Below are positions 45,362 through 56,828 of a DNA stretch of 64,000 bases, piece after piece. The stretch's first letter is position 1, and every line of letters starts with the position of its first letter. The position numbers were made by a program, and so were the translations under genes. This DNA comes from Brachionus plicatilis (taxonomy: Eukaryota > Rotifera > Eurotatoria > Ploima > Brachionidae): contig QEOQ01000345.1 in the NCBI GenBank assembly GCA_010279815.1, positions 1,271,346 through 1,335,345 of the forward strand, written 5' to 3'. The notes below the pieces were generated by a model, which saw only the letters and a program-made list of their open reading frames with translations, was not told the origin of the DNA and searched no databases.

Positions 45362-48300
45362 TTAATATAAATAAAAAATAAAAAAATAAAGTGTTAACAA
45401 AAAGAATTTTAAATTATTACTGATTGATTTAGCATTGGAGCTAATTAAAGGTGCAAAAAAATCATTTGAAACGATTGCACTTTGTTTAAATAATTTGGCT
45501 TCTTCAAATTTTGAAGTTAAGCTGACGTCAACAAAAGTAACATAAGTCGAAACTTTAATGTAATCAGTGCATGTAGTGTTAAAACACTTATATAAAAACT
45601 ATTATTTTCAAAACATTAAAAGTTTAAAAGAATGTACTTTTAATTCAACATCATTTTGTAGCCATTGATACTCAGCTTTTATGATTTTATTCAAAGGCTT
45701 AAGCACATTTCCGACTTTGGCATATGCAATCTGAATACTTAAACCTGTTGGCATTTGGTTACATGAACTAAAAATTGTTTCAAAGTTAGAGCCCTTAGAG
45801 AAATTAAAATTAAAAATTGAATAAAAATTAAAAAAATAATACCGTAAATATATTTTCAACTAGGATCCACCCTTCATTCGGATCATATTTAATCAAATCT
45901 CGATATGAAGCCATGAAATTAGGCAATATTCCATTTTCTAGATGAACTTTTTTTATTTTATCGCCTAATTCTACGCATGTTTGAGTTAAATCTGAAAGAT
46001 TTTTTTCAACTCTAAAAAAAATTTGGTTTGAAAAAGAATAAATCAAGTTATTTAATAAATACGGTATTAAACAATCAGTTGCCATATTCTTTCCAAATTC
46101 AATTGGAATTCTTGAGCTTGGATCACAATTTGACGATGGATTTAGAATTTTAATGCTAAAATATAAAAATTGTGAATTGTAAACTGTTTTATTTAAAAAC
46201 AATAAGGATAAACCTTGTGGGGTCTGACTGATTGATATATGATATCTGGATTGGTGAACCAATATTGTAACCCAGAGAAGGTTTTACACTAAGATTTCTG
46301 TTAGCCTTAAAATTAAATAGTTTTAAAATTTAATAAATTTAATTTTTCAGCTTACATTTTTAAATTCTAGCTTAAAAACTTGTGCATAATATTGGGTGTT
46401 GACATAAAAAGATTTCTCTAAGAATTCATATATTACAAGGGCGTTTTTAATGCCCGATGGATTATGATATTCAATTATTAAGTTGTAAGAAGATATAAAA
46501 AGGCTATTCGGCATTGTGTTATTTAAAAATGCACAGTCCTGTAATGTATTATTAAATGAACAATTTTTGTTTATTTTAATTAGACTTGAGCAAGTGTCGA
46601 ATAGATTAGTTAGGTTTGAACAATTAACAATATATTGGGGACTCTAAAATACAAGTATTATTGATTTAAATTTTTAAATTTTTTATTTTTGTAAAAAATT
46701 ACATTACATTAATAATTTTGAAATTATCAAACATGCTCGTTTCATTCATTATATCAGCATCAGTAATATTATTCAAATCTATTGTAAATTTTTTTTCTCT
46801 ATTTTTTAAATAATGGAATGGTGCGGCATCATTTGGTTTTTGTGATGTCAAATATGATATTTGATTTTGATCGTTAATTACCCAAATGTAGTCAGATATC
46901 TTTAGTTGATCAAATTAATTTTTATTAAGTTAATATTTTTAGATTACTCTACATCAAAGAATGTCTTGTTCATATCCAAAGATATTGTTGATTCGTAAAA
47001 TGGAAATTTTTCAAAATCTGCTTGAGTTGTCAAATAATTGCTGCTTTCGGATGGCAAGATAATCTCTTATTTAAAAAATTTAAAACCAATTTTTTAACAT
47101 TGAAAATTAACACTCAAAATAATCATAAATTTTAATTAAAAATTATTTATCAGATATCCAGTATTGTCAAAAAGATAGAGAATGATCAGAAACTTTTGCT
47201 ATGAGGATCGATGCTTTATCAATGATGAAGAAATTTAGCTAATTTTTTTTTTAAAAAAGAGGTAAGTTTTTTGAAAAATAAGCGAAATCATGTGAAAGAT
47301 ATGACAAGATAATAACTTAATATTCAAAAAATCTTAAAAGAAGTGAAATACAATTTATCGAGAATTACATAAAAAATAATAAGTATCTTAAAATAAAGAT
47401 CAAAATAATTGTTTTTGGTAAAAATAGTTTTTTTTAAGAATGCTTCTTCTTTTTTATACGAAATTTTCTGAAAGTCTAAGGAACATCTGCAAAAAGTTTG
47501 ACAGTATTTTTGACACCCCGATTTTTTTGGCCGTATTTTATGAGGTCTAAAAATAAGAACGTTTAGCTGACCGGCCAAATGAAACATAAATCACATAATC
47601 TATTATTAATTCTCTATCTTTTTTATAAAAACCCTAGTTTTCTAAATTTTTCACAAATAAAATGATCAATTGGATAAATTGAGTGTAAAAAATGTCATAT
47701 TTACCTTTATACTCCACACAAAACAAAGATGAAGCTGTATTAATTATATATGGCGTATTACTGGTGAAAACAAAATTTTTTGGTATGCAAGCTCTTAAAA
47801 TTCCGTTTTGACTTAAAAAAATAAACTTGATTTTATACAACTAATAATAATTAACTTTGGAAATTTACGGATGCACCTATTTTTATATTTAGGTTGCTAT
47901 AAAATATTCTTAAGAGAATAAAAATTGAAAATGGATAATATTTCTAAATATAGATTTTTTAATAGTTATTAGAAGTAATAAAATAAATGAATCCTACGAT
48001 TTGGGATGAAGACAATGAGAATATAAAAAAGAAATATTTTTGATGTAAAAATTGTAATTTTTGATAATGAAATTAAAGATTTTAATTAATTAATTTATTA
48101 ATAACTAATTTTAATTTTAACTAATGGTTCTCTAATCTTCAGCATAACCGGATCACTTAACCAGGACTCCGCCTCGAACCTTGTTTAATTCTTAAAAAAG
48201 ATAACCAAAGAGTACAAAAAGGAAAATTATTTTTTAATAATTAAATCTCATTGTCTATTCATGGGCGATTGAGCTTATGCCTTTAAAAATAGTAACTTAC

Positions 48301-48541
48301 TTTTGTTCCAGTTGCTGCTGCTGACATTTGAATGCATTTAAATCTTCTATAGAACATTCAGGATCACAGCAACATAGCAAATCGCAAAGTCCATTTGTGA
48401 CATCACATGGACAGAAAATTTCATCTTAAATAGATTTGTTTTTATATTTTTATTTTAAAATGATTATAAGAAAATATCATTACTTTGGAAGGCGTTTTGG
48501 AATAAAAAAGCGATAAATAAAAACGTTTCCAGCACATACAT
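45362..48541 (-). CDS. TCTN: Tectonic family protein, copy b
   Basis: Ten exons: 48541-48484, 48424-48301, 47811-47705, 47065-46953, 46899-46708, 46643-46356, 46305-46214, 46155-45843, 45793-45638 and 45586-45362 (555 codons). A signal peptide (MYVLETFLFIAFLF) is followed by the Cys-rich tectonic signature (CPCDVTNGLCDLLCCCDPEC). The body has SNTPYIINTASSLFCVEY, then several exons of the tectonic beta-rich domain (IGSPIQISY, TGLSIQIAYAKVGNV). The C-terminus has VSTYVTFVDVSL and NDFFAPLI, then a hydrophobic end (FFLLTLYFFIFYLY) that could anchor it. Tectonics sit at the ciliary transition zone with the MKS/B9 complex. The donor of the fourth exon is read as TTTGAT|GTAGAG because the later GT breaks the frame. 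Confidence 0.88.
48121..48186. other. GC-rich block of unknown nature in a tectonic-b intron
   Basis: About 65 bases near 50% GC stand in very AT-rich DNA. The block starts GGTTC and ends GAACC. On the minus strand it holds GGTTCGAGGC, like a Pol III box B, and TGGTTAAGTGA, like a box A, but in the wrong order for a tRNA, and also CTGAAGAT as in a tRNA-Phe anticodon loop. No cloverleaf forms. Confidence 0.4.
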
Positions 48542-48806
48542 TTTTGGAATACGTTTTTAACGATATCATAAATATTTTTTTTTTTCAAATTAGTATAAAA
48601 TCCATTTCCATAGATACTAAAATGTTTTTAATTCCATAAAATATATCTTATCTATACTCTTTAAAATTAAAGGTTAATTTTTTTGTTTTTTATCTACATA
48701 CCTTTATTGGTCAACAGTGATAAATCAAATTTTTTATCAAGTAAAAAAAAATTTATTTTATTTTTATTTTTATTAAAAAAATTAGCATAGAAAATATTTA
48801 GATGAT

Positions 48807-51800
48807 TTAAAAGAGGGTCAATAAAACAAAAAAAAAGAGCCAATAGTTCAAAATTATGACACGCACAGATGAATTTATTATCGGGTAAAAAAAATCCCCC
48901 GGAAGTGTAGTTTGTGGTCTAGCCATCTGACTTTCAGCGTACAAAGGTGGCTGACTGACATCAACAAAAATTACTCGAGTAGATACTTTTATCATTAAAT
49001 TATTTATATCAATGCAAAACTGTCCTGGTTGACAGGTAATTATAATATCAGTCTTTTCATTCCAATCATATGAAATAAATTGAAGTTCAGACTGAGGATT
49101 AGCAACGTTCCCAACTAGAGCATAAGCTATTTGAATAGTAGCACCGATACGAACTGACTTACAAACACCATTTACGTTGCTGATTTCTGGCTAAAAATAG
49201 AATGTTAGATAAAATTAAAATTATCTTTTTCTTACTTGAGAACCACTATTTATGATTTCGGTCCAATTACTCGGGTCAGAAGTAGCGAAAGGTGAAAAGC
49301 GGATCGCGCGTTTGTCTTTTTCAGTTCCCAATATAAATTCGTCAATTGCATCTTGAACAAGCTTACAAAAGTTACTTGAACTTGGATCAAGAGTTGGAGT
49401 TGGTCTATAAAAAAAAAATTTAATTGCTTTTTTAATAATTTAAAATAATTAAATCTTGTTTTTTTTTAACATTACTAAGAAACTATTTTTTACTCTCAAG
49501 TTTTTTGAATGCTAATTAATTTAAATCATTTATTAGAAGATAATATGAGAAATAATTTTAGATAACAAGTCGAGAAAACTCAAAATTGTGTACTAATTTT
49601 AATTTTCATTAAAACAATTCAGAAATATCAATTTTATTTAGATTAAAATTTTTATGATCAGATTATTTAAAAAACTATTAAAATAATAAAATTATTAACT
49701 TAATTTTTTGTTAGAGCGTAAATTTTAAAATATGTTTTAATAAGAAATCCTTTGAATTTTGATAAGTAAAGCTTAAAGTAAGGTTTTAACGATACTTGAA
49801 AAAAATAACCAGATTTAATTCAAAATTTTTCAGTTAGAAAAAACTTTGAAATTTTATTTTGTTTTTTAGAAATTAATCGTAAAACCGAAAATTTACCTCT
49901 GCACTAATTCTATTAAATAATTACAATTTATTTAATAGTTAAAGCTTGATTTAATCATTTTGAGCATCAAGGATTGATTATAAATTTCAAGTTGCCGTTT
50001 AACAGTTTAATTCGGCATTATTTAATTTTTGGAAAAAATCTCAAACTTAATGCCACATTAAACTTAAAAACTTGATTCTACTGCGGACTCAGAAAAATGT
50101 TATAACATCGGCGAGATGGTGTTTGTTGCATACACCAATGCATCTGTTAATGAGGCTGCAATATCGAACATGGTAATACAGTTTATAAATCTTTAGCAAT
50201 TAGAGACTCAGCATATTTTGTTATAAAAATCAATTATGTAAATTCCGGAAATTAACTTGCCTCATCAAATGACATTTGATATCATTTTTAATGTGCGATC
50301 CAAATATCAGCTGATGTCAGCACCAGAATTCATTAAAGTTAGTTCTTTGTTTTTTTTTAATCAAAATTCTTTTAAATGATCTCAACTTGAGTTTGAGGAT
50401 AAGTTTTCTTTGGATCAAACAATAAACTTGTGAAGCTTAAGGCTTAGAAAATTGGTTTAACTTCAGTTAAAAATGTAAAATAATATTTTATTTTGAAATT
50501 GTTAGTCTTTTTAAAATTTTATATTTTCTAATAATTAATAATCGCTATTAATCAATTTCTGGCTCGTTATTTCGCCATAACTCTATTTTATTTAAGCCGT
50601 CGAATTGAGAGAGTAAAAGAGGTATGAATGGTTTTTTGTCATATGTCTCAACATATACATGTTAATTAATTTGAGAAATGAGAAGAAAAATTGATTAAAA
50701 ATTGTATAATTTAAATATCTTAGTTTTTACTGTAAATTCTAAAATTGAATCCTTAAATTGAATATTAATGCTAGAAGCACCAAAATTTCAAACTATTAGA
50801 AGCACCAAAACGAGTCATTTTGACTCGTTATGAAAATTAAGGAATAAATCATATATTTTATGTTCAAATTTATTTAAATTATTAAATTAATTGAATAAAA
50901 ATAGTAAGTTAATAAATTTTAGTCTTTTCTTAGGCCTCACAAAATATCCATGGTCAATCACACTTTTTACAAATCCCTCTCTATTTCTTTTGTACAATAT
51001 CCACACCCAAAAATTTGTCGCTTTATAATTACCACATAAACGAATTTGAACAATTTTTTTTTATTTAAATTTAGCCAATTTAGAAAGTTATTCTTATTTT
51101 TAATGTTGAAAAAAAAATTATGCTAAAAAAAAAAATACTTAGATTTTAGCGGCCAAACACTGAAAAAAGAGTCATTTTGACTCGTTGGTGCTTCTAGTGT
51201 TAATGAAGTATTGGACTTATATCACCTTTTGATATAAGCTGATATCAGCTGATACGAAGAAGAGATAACAGAACGCATACAAAAGAAGCATAAAAACATT
51301 GAAGCTCAATATGGATGAAGAAAAAAAGGAATTCAAAAGTTAGTAAAAATAACAAAGTCCCATGTAATTTTAAATATTAAAAGCAGTTTTGAGTTAACCA
51401 AAAAAAAGTCTAAATTCATACTTTCCAGTGATTAAACGGATTAACGGATCATTAAAGAATGAATAAATAGAAATAATTAAATGGTCCTCAATATAATAAT
51501 AAAGATATATCAAAAAATCAATTAATTAAATTTTAAGTCTAAATTAAAAGCGGCGGTGAAGTTTNNNNNNNNNNNNNNNNNNNNNNNNNNNNNNNNNNNN
51601 NNNNNNNNNNNNNNNNNNNNNNNNNNNNNNNNNNNNNNNNNNNNNNNNNNNNNNNNNNNNNNNNNNNNNNNNNNNNNNNNNNNNNNNNNNNNNNNNNNNN
51701 NNNNNNNNNNNNNNNNNNNNNNNNNNNNNNNNNNNNNNNNNNNNNNNNNNNNNNNNNNNNNNNNNNNNNNNNNNNNNNNNNNNNNNNNNNNNNNNNNNNN

Positions 51801-54800
51801 NNNNNNNNNNNNNNNNNNNNNNNNNNNNNNNNNNNNNNNNNNNNNNNNNNNNNNNNNNNNNNNNNNNNNNNNNNNNNNNNNNNNNNNNNNNNNNNNNNNN
51901 NNNNNNNNNNNNNNNNNNNNNNNNNNNNNNNNNNNNNNNNNNNNNNNNNNNNNNNNNNNNNNNNNNNNNNNNNNNNNNNNNNNNNNNNNNNNNNNNNNNN
52001 NNNNNNNNNNNNNNNNNNNNNNNNNNNNNNNNNNNNNNNNNNNNNNNNNNNNNNNNNNNNNNNNNNNNNNNNNNNNNNNNNNNNNNNNNNNNNNNNNNNN
52101 NNNNNNNNNNNNNNNNNNNNNNNNNNNNNNNNNNNNNNNNNNNNNNNNNNNNNNNNNNNNNNNNNNNNNNNNNNNNNNNNNNNNNNNNNNNNNNNNNNNN
52201 NNNNNNNNNNNNNNNNNNNNNNNNNNNNNNNNNNNNNNNNNNNNNNNNNNNNNNNNNNNNNNNNNNNNNNNNNNNNNNNNNNNNNNNNNNNNNNNNNNNN
52301 NNNNNNNNNNNNNNNNNNNNNNNNNNNNNNNNNNNNNNNNNNNNNNNNNNNNNNNNNNNNNNNNNNNNNNNNNNNNNNNNNNNNNNNNNNNNNNNNNNNN
52401 NNNNNNNNNNNNNNNNNNNNNNNNNNNNNNNNNNNNNNNNNNNNNNNNNNNNNNNNNNNNNNNNNNNNNNNNNNNNNNNNNNNNNNNNNNNNNNNNNNNN
52501 NNNNNNACAAATTTTTTTTATTTGAATTTAGCCAATTTATAAAAGTTATTCTTATTTTAATGCTGAAAAAAAATTATGCTCAAAAAAAAAATACTTAGAT
52601 TTTAGCGGCCAAACACCGAAAAAAGAGTCATTTTGACTCGGTGGTGCTTCTAGTGTTAATGAAGTATTGGACGTTTATCACCTTTTGATATAAGCTGATA
52701 TCAGCTGATACGAAGAAGAGATAACAGAACGCATAAAAAAGTAGCATAAAAACATTGAAGCTCAATATGGATGAAGAAAAAAGGAATTCAAAAGTTAGAA
52801 AAAATAACAAAGTCCCATTTAATTTTAAATATTAAAGGAAGTTTTGAGTTAACCAAAAAAAAGTCTAAATTCATACTTTCCAGTGATTAAACGGATAAAG
52901 GGATCATTAAAGAATGAATAAATAGAAATAATTAAATGGTCCTCAATATAATAATAAAGATATATCAAAAAATCAATTAATTAAATTTTAAGTCTAAATT
53001 AAAAGCGGCGGTGAAGTTTGGAGCAAAAACTGTTGAAACATAAGTTTTTTTAAATTGAACATCAGTTTTATTTAAATTATTAGCAATTATTTTAAAAATA
53101 AATATTTGAGATTTTTAAATATAATTTGTTAAATGCAAACAAAATCAAAAAATAAACAAATTTTTTAATTTAGAATAATAGATCGAATATTGATAGAAAC
53201 AGCACTAGATGTTAAATTTTTTTTGACTTTTTTTATGAATTAATAAAACTTTTTTTGATTTTTATGCTAAAAATTTTCAAAATTATCAATTTATTTTCTA
53301 ATTTTTAAAATGTTTTGCTTTAATTTTTTTGCTCTAAACTTGACTGCCGCAAATTAAAAAGCAGCTTACCTAAAAAAACATTCTGTAATAATGTTTTCTT
53401 GAAATTTTACATTCGCTCTAGAACTGTCGTCGTTTTGACACATACCTTGAGAACTCGGCATAAAATAAGTCAATTTGTTGGATCTATCTGAAGGTTGGGC
53501 TGTAGAGCCGACAACAATTGGTTTTCCTCTTAAGTATCCTGGATTCCCACTCAATTTTAGGCTATTTATTGAATCAAAATTGATAAATGAAATAGAATCG
53601 GGCACAAAAATAACTTCAAACATCTGCTCGAAAAATTTTGTATTTGTATTGATATTTATTTCATTTTTAAAAACAACATCTAGTCCAGCTTGTACTATGC
53701 CAGTAGCACTATTAAATCTAAATATATAAGATACACTCTTTACCAGATTGGTGCATAAATCATTATTTAAACTTGGTTCTAATTTGTTTTCACAGTCATT
53801 TAGATCGATTTGTAATCCATTTTCATCGGTGCATGATCTTATCTCTAATTGTTTCAAATAATTCTCATTACAATTGTTATAGTAATCAAATGGGTTGGCT
53901 ACTGATCCAGCGTTTTCCAAACAATTTTCAAGAGATTTCGGTTTCTTAAAAATTTATTTAAAAAAATTCACAAAAATTGCTATAAAATTAAAATTGAAGT
54001 CCTTACTCGAATAAATTTTGGTCCATTTAGAAAATATTTTAGACTAAGAGATGAAGTTTTAGCTTTTGAGCATTCGTCTTTTAAGTCCTGTGGACTCACT
54101 AAACAATTTGTAGTTTTGTCTTGATAATGATAGACTGGTGGTCCAGATCTACATGCCGAACCAACTTGGATGGGTAAGCTCAAAACACTCAAAAAATTTG
54201 ATTGTAAAATGGCGTAAACATAATTATCTCGATTGAATGGATTGTCTGATGATGGCAGATCAAACGAGTGCTTAACTGCTGGAGGTGCTATAGAATTAGC
54301 TACCAATGTTATAAATGTATCTTTTATTTCAATTGAATCAGTCAATGGGGCTAGATAGTAGTTCAAACTTAGAGCTAAAAAAAAATTTTATTATTTGATT
54401 ACGATATTTGTTTTTTTTTACTATTATTCACATCTACACAAACCAAATCACCCAAAGTAGTTATTATGTAGGGAGTATTAGACAAAAAAAGTGCACTATT
54501 TGGAATGCACCATTGATTAGTTATGCTTTTATTGAAAAATTAATTTAAATTAACTTGGTTTATATTTTTATTTACTCATTAGTGTTCTGCGAACATGTAA
54601 AAACATCTAGGTCTGCTTGAGAACAATCATTGTCACAGCAGCAATTTATGTCACAGTGGCCAAGGGTCAAATCGCAGTTACATTTTCCTATATCTTTAAA
54701 ATCATTCATTAAAAAATCAATCAAAAAAACATTTAATTTACCATTGGGATTAGTTGTTTGAGCTTGAATAATGATAATTATATTAAGAGATAAAAAAATA

Positions 54801-54850
54801 AAGTAAAAGATGGACATTTTATTCGAAATGTTCAAAACTGAATCCTTCAT
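48807..54850 (-). CDS. TCTN: Tectonic family protein, copy a
   Basis: Seven exons: 54850-54742, 54693-54576, 54525-54422, 54374-54007, 53944-53370, 49404-49236 and 49190-48807 (608 codons). A second in-frame Met (MSIFYFIFLSLNIII) begins a good signal peptide and may be the true start. The tectonic signature is CNCDLTLGHCDINCCC. Further marks: LSNTPYIITTLGDLVCVD, GLDVVFKNEI, NPGYLRGKPIVVGS, ATIQIAYALVGNV, and VSTRVIFVDVSQPPLY with a hydrophobic end (NYWLFFFVLLTLF). It shares domain order with copy b, which follows it head to tail after 265 bases, so the two arose by tandem duplication. The first intron is only 48 bases and stop-free. The 3,965-base intron 49405-53369 holds a MITE, an assembly gap and other inserts. 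Confidence 0.88.
49880..49998. repeat. Dispersed repeat R1, partial copy in tectonic-a intron
   Basis: AAACCGAAAATTTACCTCTG and the following ~100 bases resemble the start of the copy at 34078 (AAACCGGGAATTTACCTCTG), including TTTATTTAATAGTT and GAGCATCA/AAGCATCA. Confidence 0.5.
50045..50620 (+). other. Coding-like island inside the tectonic-a intron
   Basis: Three plus-strand blocks are richer in GC than their surroundings, read as protein and end at GT donors: NIGEMVFVAYTNASVNEAAI then GTAATA (~50061-50171), INLPHQMTFDIIFNVRSKYQ then GTTAGT (~50247-50338), and FLARYFAITLFYLSRRIERV then GTATGA (~50549-50621). Acceptors for the second and third are not convincing. It could be a small nested gene, a decayed gene copy or part of a repeat. 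No family recognised. Confidence 0.3.
50765..51203. mobile_element. piggyBac-type MITE with TTAA target duplication
   Basis: TTAA borders both ends (50765-50768 and 51200-51203). Just inside are inverted ends, GCTAGAAGCACC at the left and GGTGCTTCTAG at the right. Each end also carries a near-perfect palindrome, GAGTCATTTTGACTC. The left end repeats AGAAGCACCAAAA twice. TTAA duplication is the mark of piggyBac. The interior, minus strand, keeps only a fragment with Cys pairs that might be the transposase C-terminal zinc region, full of stops. Confidence 0.65.
51050..51564. repeat. Left copy of ~515-base repeat flanking the gap
   Basis: Nearly identical to 52507-53019, with a few substitutions and one-base indels. 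It ends exactly at the first N. It includes the right end of the MITE. Confidence 0.85.
51565..52506. other. Assembly gap (942 N)
   Basis: Run of N in the large intron of tectonic copy a. Frames read through it are meaningless. Confidence 1.
52507..53019. repeat. Right copy of ~515-base repeat flanking the gap
   Basis: Starts directly after the last N and matches 51050-51564 to its end (GCGGCGGTGAAGTTT), after which single-copy intron sequence continues. It carries the right MITE end (TTTTGACTCGGTGGTGCTTC) but not the left one. Confidence 0.85.
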
Positions 54851-56828
54851 GTAGTTCAGAATTTTGTATTTAAATCAGTCAGTGGAATTTCAAATATTTC
54901 TGAAAATTATCTTAAATTTGTTTCTATGGTGACATCGAATATTGAAAAAGGAAATTTTATTGTCTTTATTTGGTATCATAATTTTTTTTTTGGAAAAATA
55001 AGATTACTTTAGATAGATATATCGATTGATATATATTGTGAAATTTCAATTTTTAAAAAAAAAAGAAAAAAAAATAGAATTTTTTTTTTTAGAAAAAGCA
55101 TTAAGAAAACATTTACTGGTGATTTAATACGAATATTCTACCAAATACTAATTCAACATAGGAATTTGACAAAATTTAATTATAATTCACGTGAGTTATC
55201 CTAAAAGACAAAATAAACGAATTGACAAAATTTTTCGAAAAAAATCGTAATTTTAAATTAATTTCGGTTAGCTTGCCGTAAATATCTGTTTTTTTTTAAC
55301 TTGGTTATAATCACTAACTTGGTTATAATGCCCAATGAAAAACAGTTTTTTCGACTTTTTATCTAATCAAAATTGAAAATTTCGACATTTAGTAGCTTTC
55401 GTGATCAAAGATTTTTAAATCTACTATCTCAAGCCTAAAATATTTTTTTTATTGGAGGAACTAAGACCAAATTTTTCGGCTTTTAGTGTGTCGATTAAAA
55501 AAAAAATTTACGGTTAATTGAATTTGAAATAAAAATTGACAAAATTTCATGTAAAAAATCTTTTTAGACGAGAAATTGTTTTTTTAACTAAAATTACTTT
55601 TTATAACACTAAAAAAAATTCAATTTATAAAAATGGTACATGAATTTAAAATAATTTTTATAAATAAAAAAAACTCTTTTCATGTAAAAACCTTTTTTTA
55701 CAAGATTTATTTAGAATACAAGAATACAGAAAATAGGTTTATTTTTAATTTATAATGACATATTTAATAAAATGAAACAAATATAATTTAAAGTAAAAAC
55801 AAAAATTACGAAAAAATTTATTTTTTAGAAGAAATCTCTATTAATTTTTTGTTAAAATCTCAAGAAATAGATGAAATTCCCAGAAAAAAGGTATAGGAAA
55901 AGGCATAACTTAGCTGCCGATTTGGAGTTTTCGAACATTGGATTTGATTCAAAACCATCTTGCCATTCTAATAAGGTAATTCTTGGACACCCAAGCGTTC
56001 AAAAAAGAATCTCACTTGAGACATTATTTGTTATTAGTTTCTAAAATGTGAAATTAGACTCAAAATAATTCCAGTTATTATTTTTAACAATTTGTGCTTA
56101 ATATTGAACATGTTGGAACATTAAAAAATTGAATGTCCTAGGTAAAGAGTCTGATTCTGATTCAATATTCGATGATTATCTGTGACAAAAAATACGATTA
56201 GATTATAAGAAGAAAAAATCAGTAAGTCAGCAGGAAAAAAAAACGCAGTAGATCTCCTGACTCGAAACATAAAAAAAGATAACGTAATTTTTATGATTTA
56301 ATTTTATTAATTATTTTTGAAATTAAAATACAATTTTTATTTCTTGTTTTATGTTGGCACCAATTTATACAATTTTGTTCTTATTCTATTATATTTAATA
56401 TCAATAAATAGAATTATCCTTTACAGCAGTATTTTTGTTTTTTTGTGCATGAAAATAACATAGGTAATAATTATATGCCTTTTAAAATTGGAAATCTTTT
56501 TAGTAAAATTTGTCAAAAAAAGGTATTTATAGTAAAAAATATATAAATTAGCTAATTTTGGTCAGATTTTTTTTATTATAAACAAAAATAAAACACATTT
56601 TTTTTTATTTGATAATGATGATGAAAGGATGACTTAATAGTTAAAATATTTTTTGTGATACTGGGTTTGAAAAAAAAAATATTCGTTTGAAAATTTATTG
56701 CATTTCTAATTTAAAAAATATTATTTATAAATTTAAAAAATATTTTCTTTTAGTTTTTAATTGAATAGACGTTGAATCACATATTTACAATTCAATTTAA
56801 ATTTCTAATAAAAAATAAAAGCTTTTTA
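54851..56828. other. Intergenic between tectonic-a and POLE
   Basis: AT-rich, with a direct repeat AACTTGGTTATAAT at 55298 and 55316. A 57-codon plus-strand ORF at 55871-56043 (MKFPEKRYRKRHNLAADLEF...) looks coding, with a GTAATT donor-like site after its 35th codon. Short downstream pieces (ESDSDSIFDDY near 56150 and SRSPDSKHKKR near 56250) resemble parts of a small SR/Lys-rich nuclear protein, but I could not join them in frame. Confidence 0.4.

Noticed and set aside
47324..47587. 87-codon minus-strand frame in a tectonic-b intron
   Set aside because: Phe/Lys-rich, overlaps no conserved tectonic segment, and the neighbouring exons join in phase without it.
51539..52542. Long open frames on both strands across the N run
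   Set aside because: They consist of unknown bases; the gap has no stops by definition.
48807..54850. Idea that the tectonic genes are two halves of one gene split by repeats
   Set aside because: Each half has its own signal peptide, Cys-rich start and hydrophobic C-terminus with a stop, so they are two complete paralogues.
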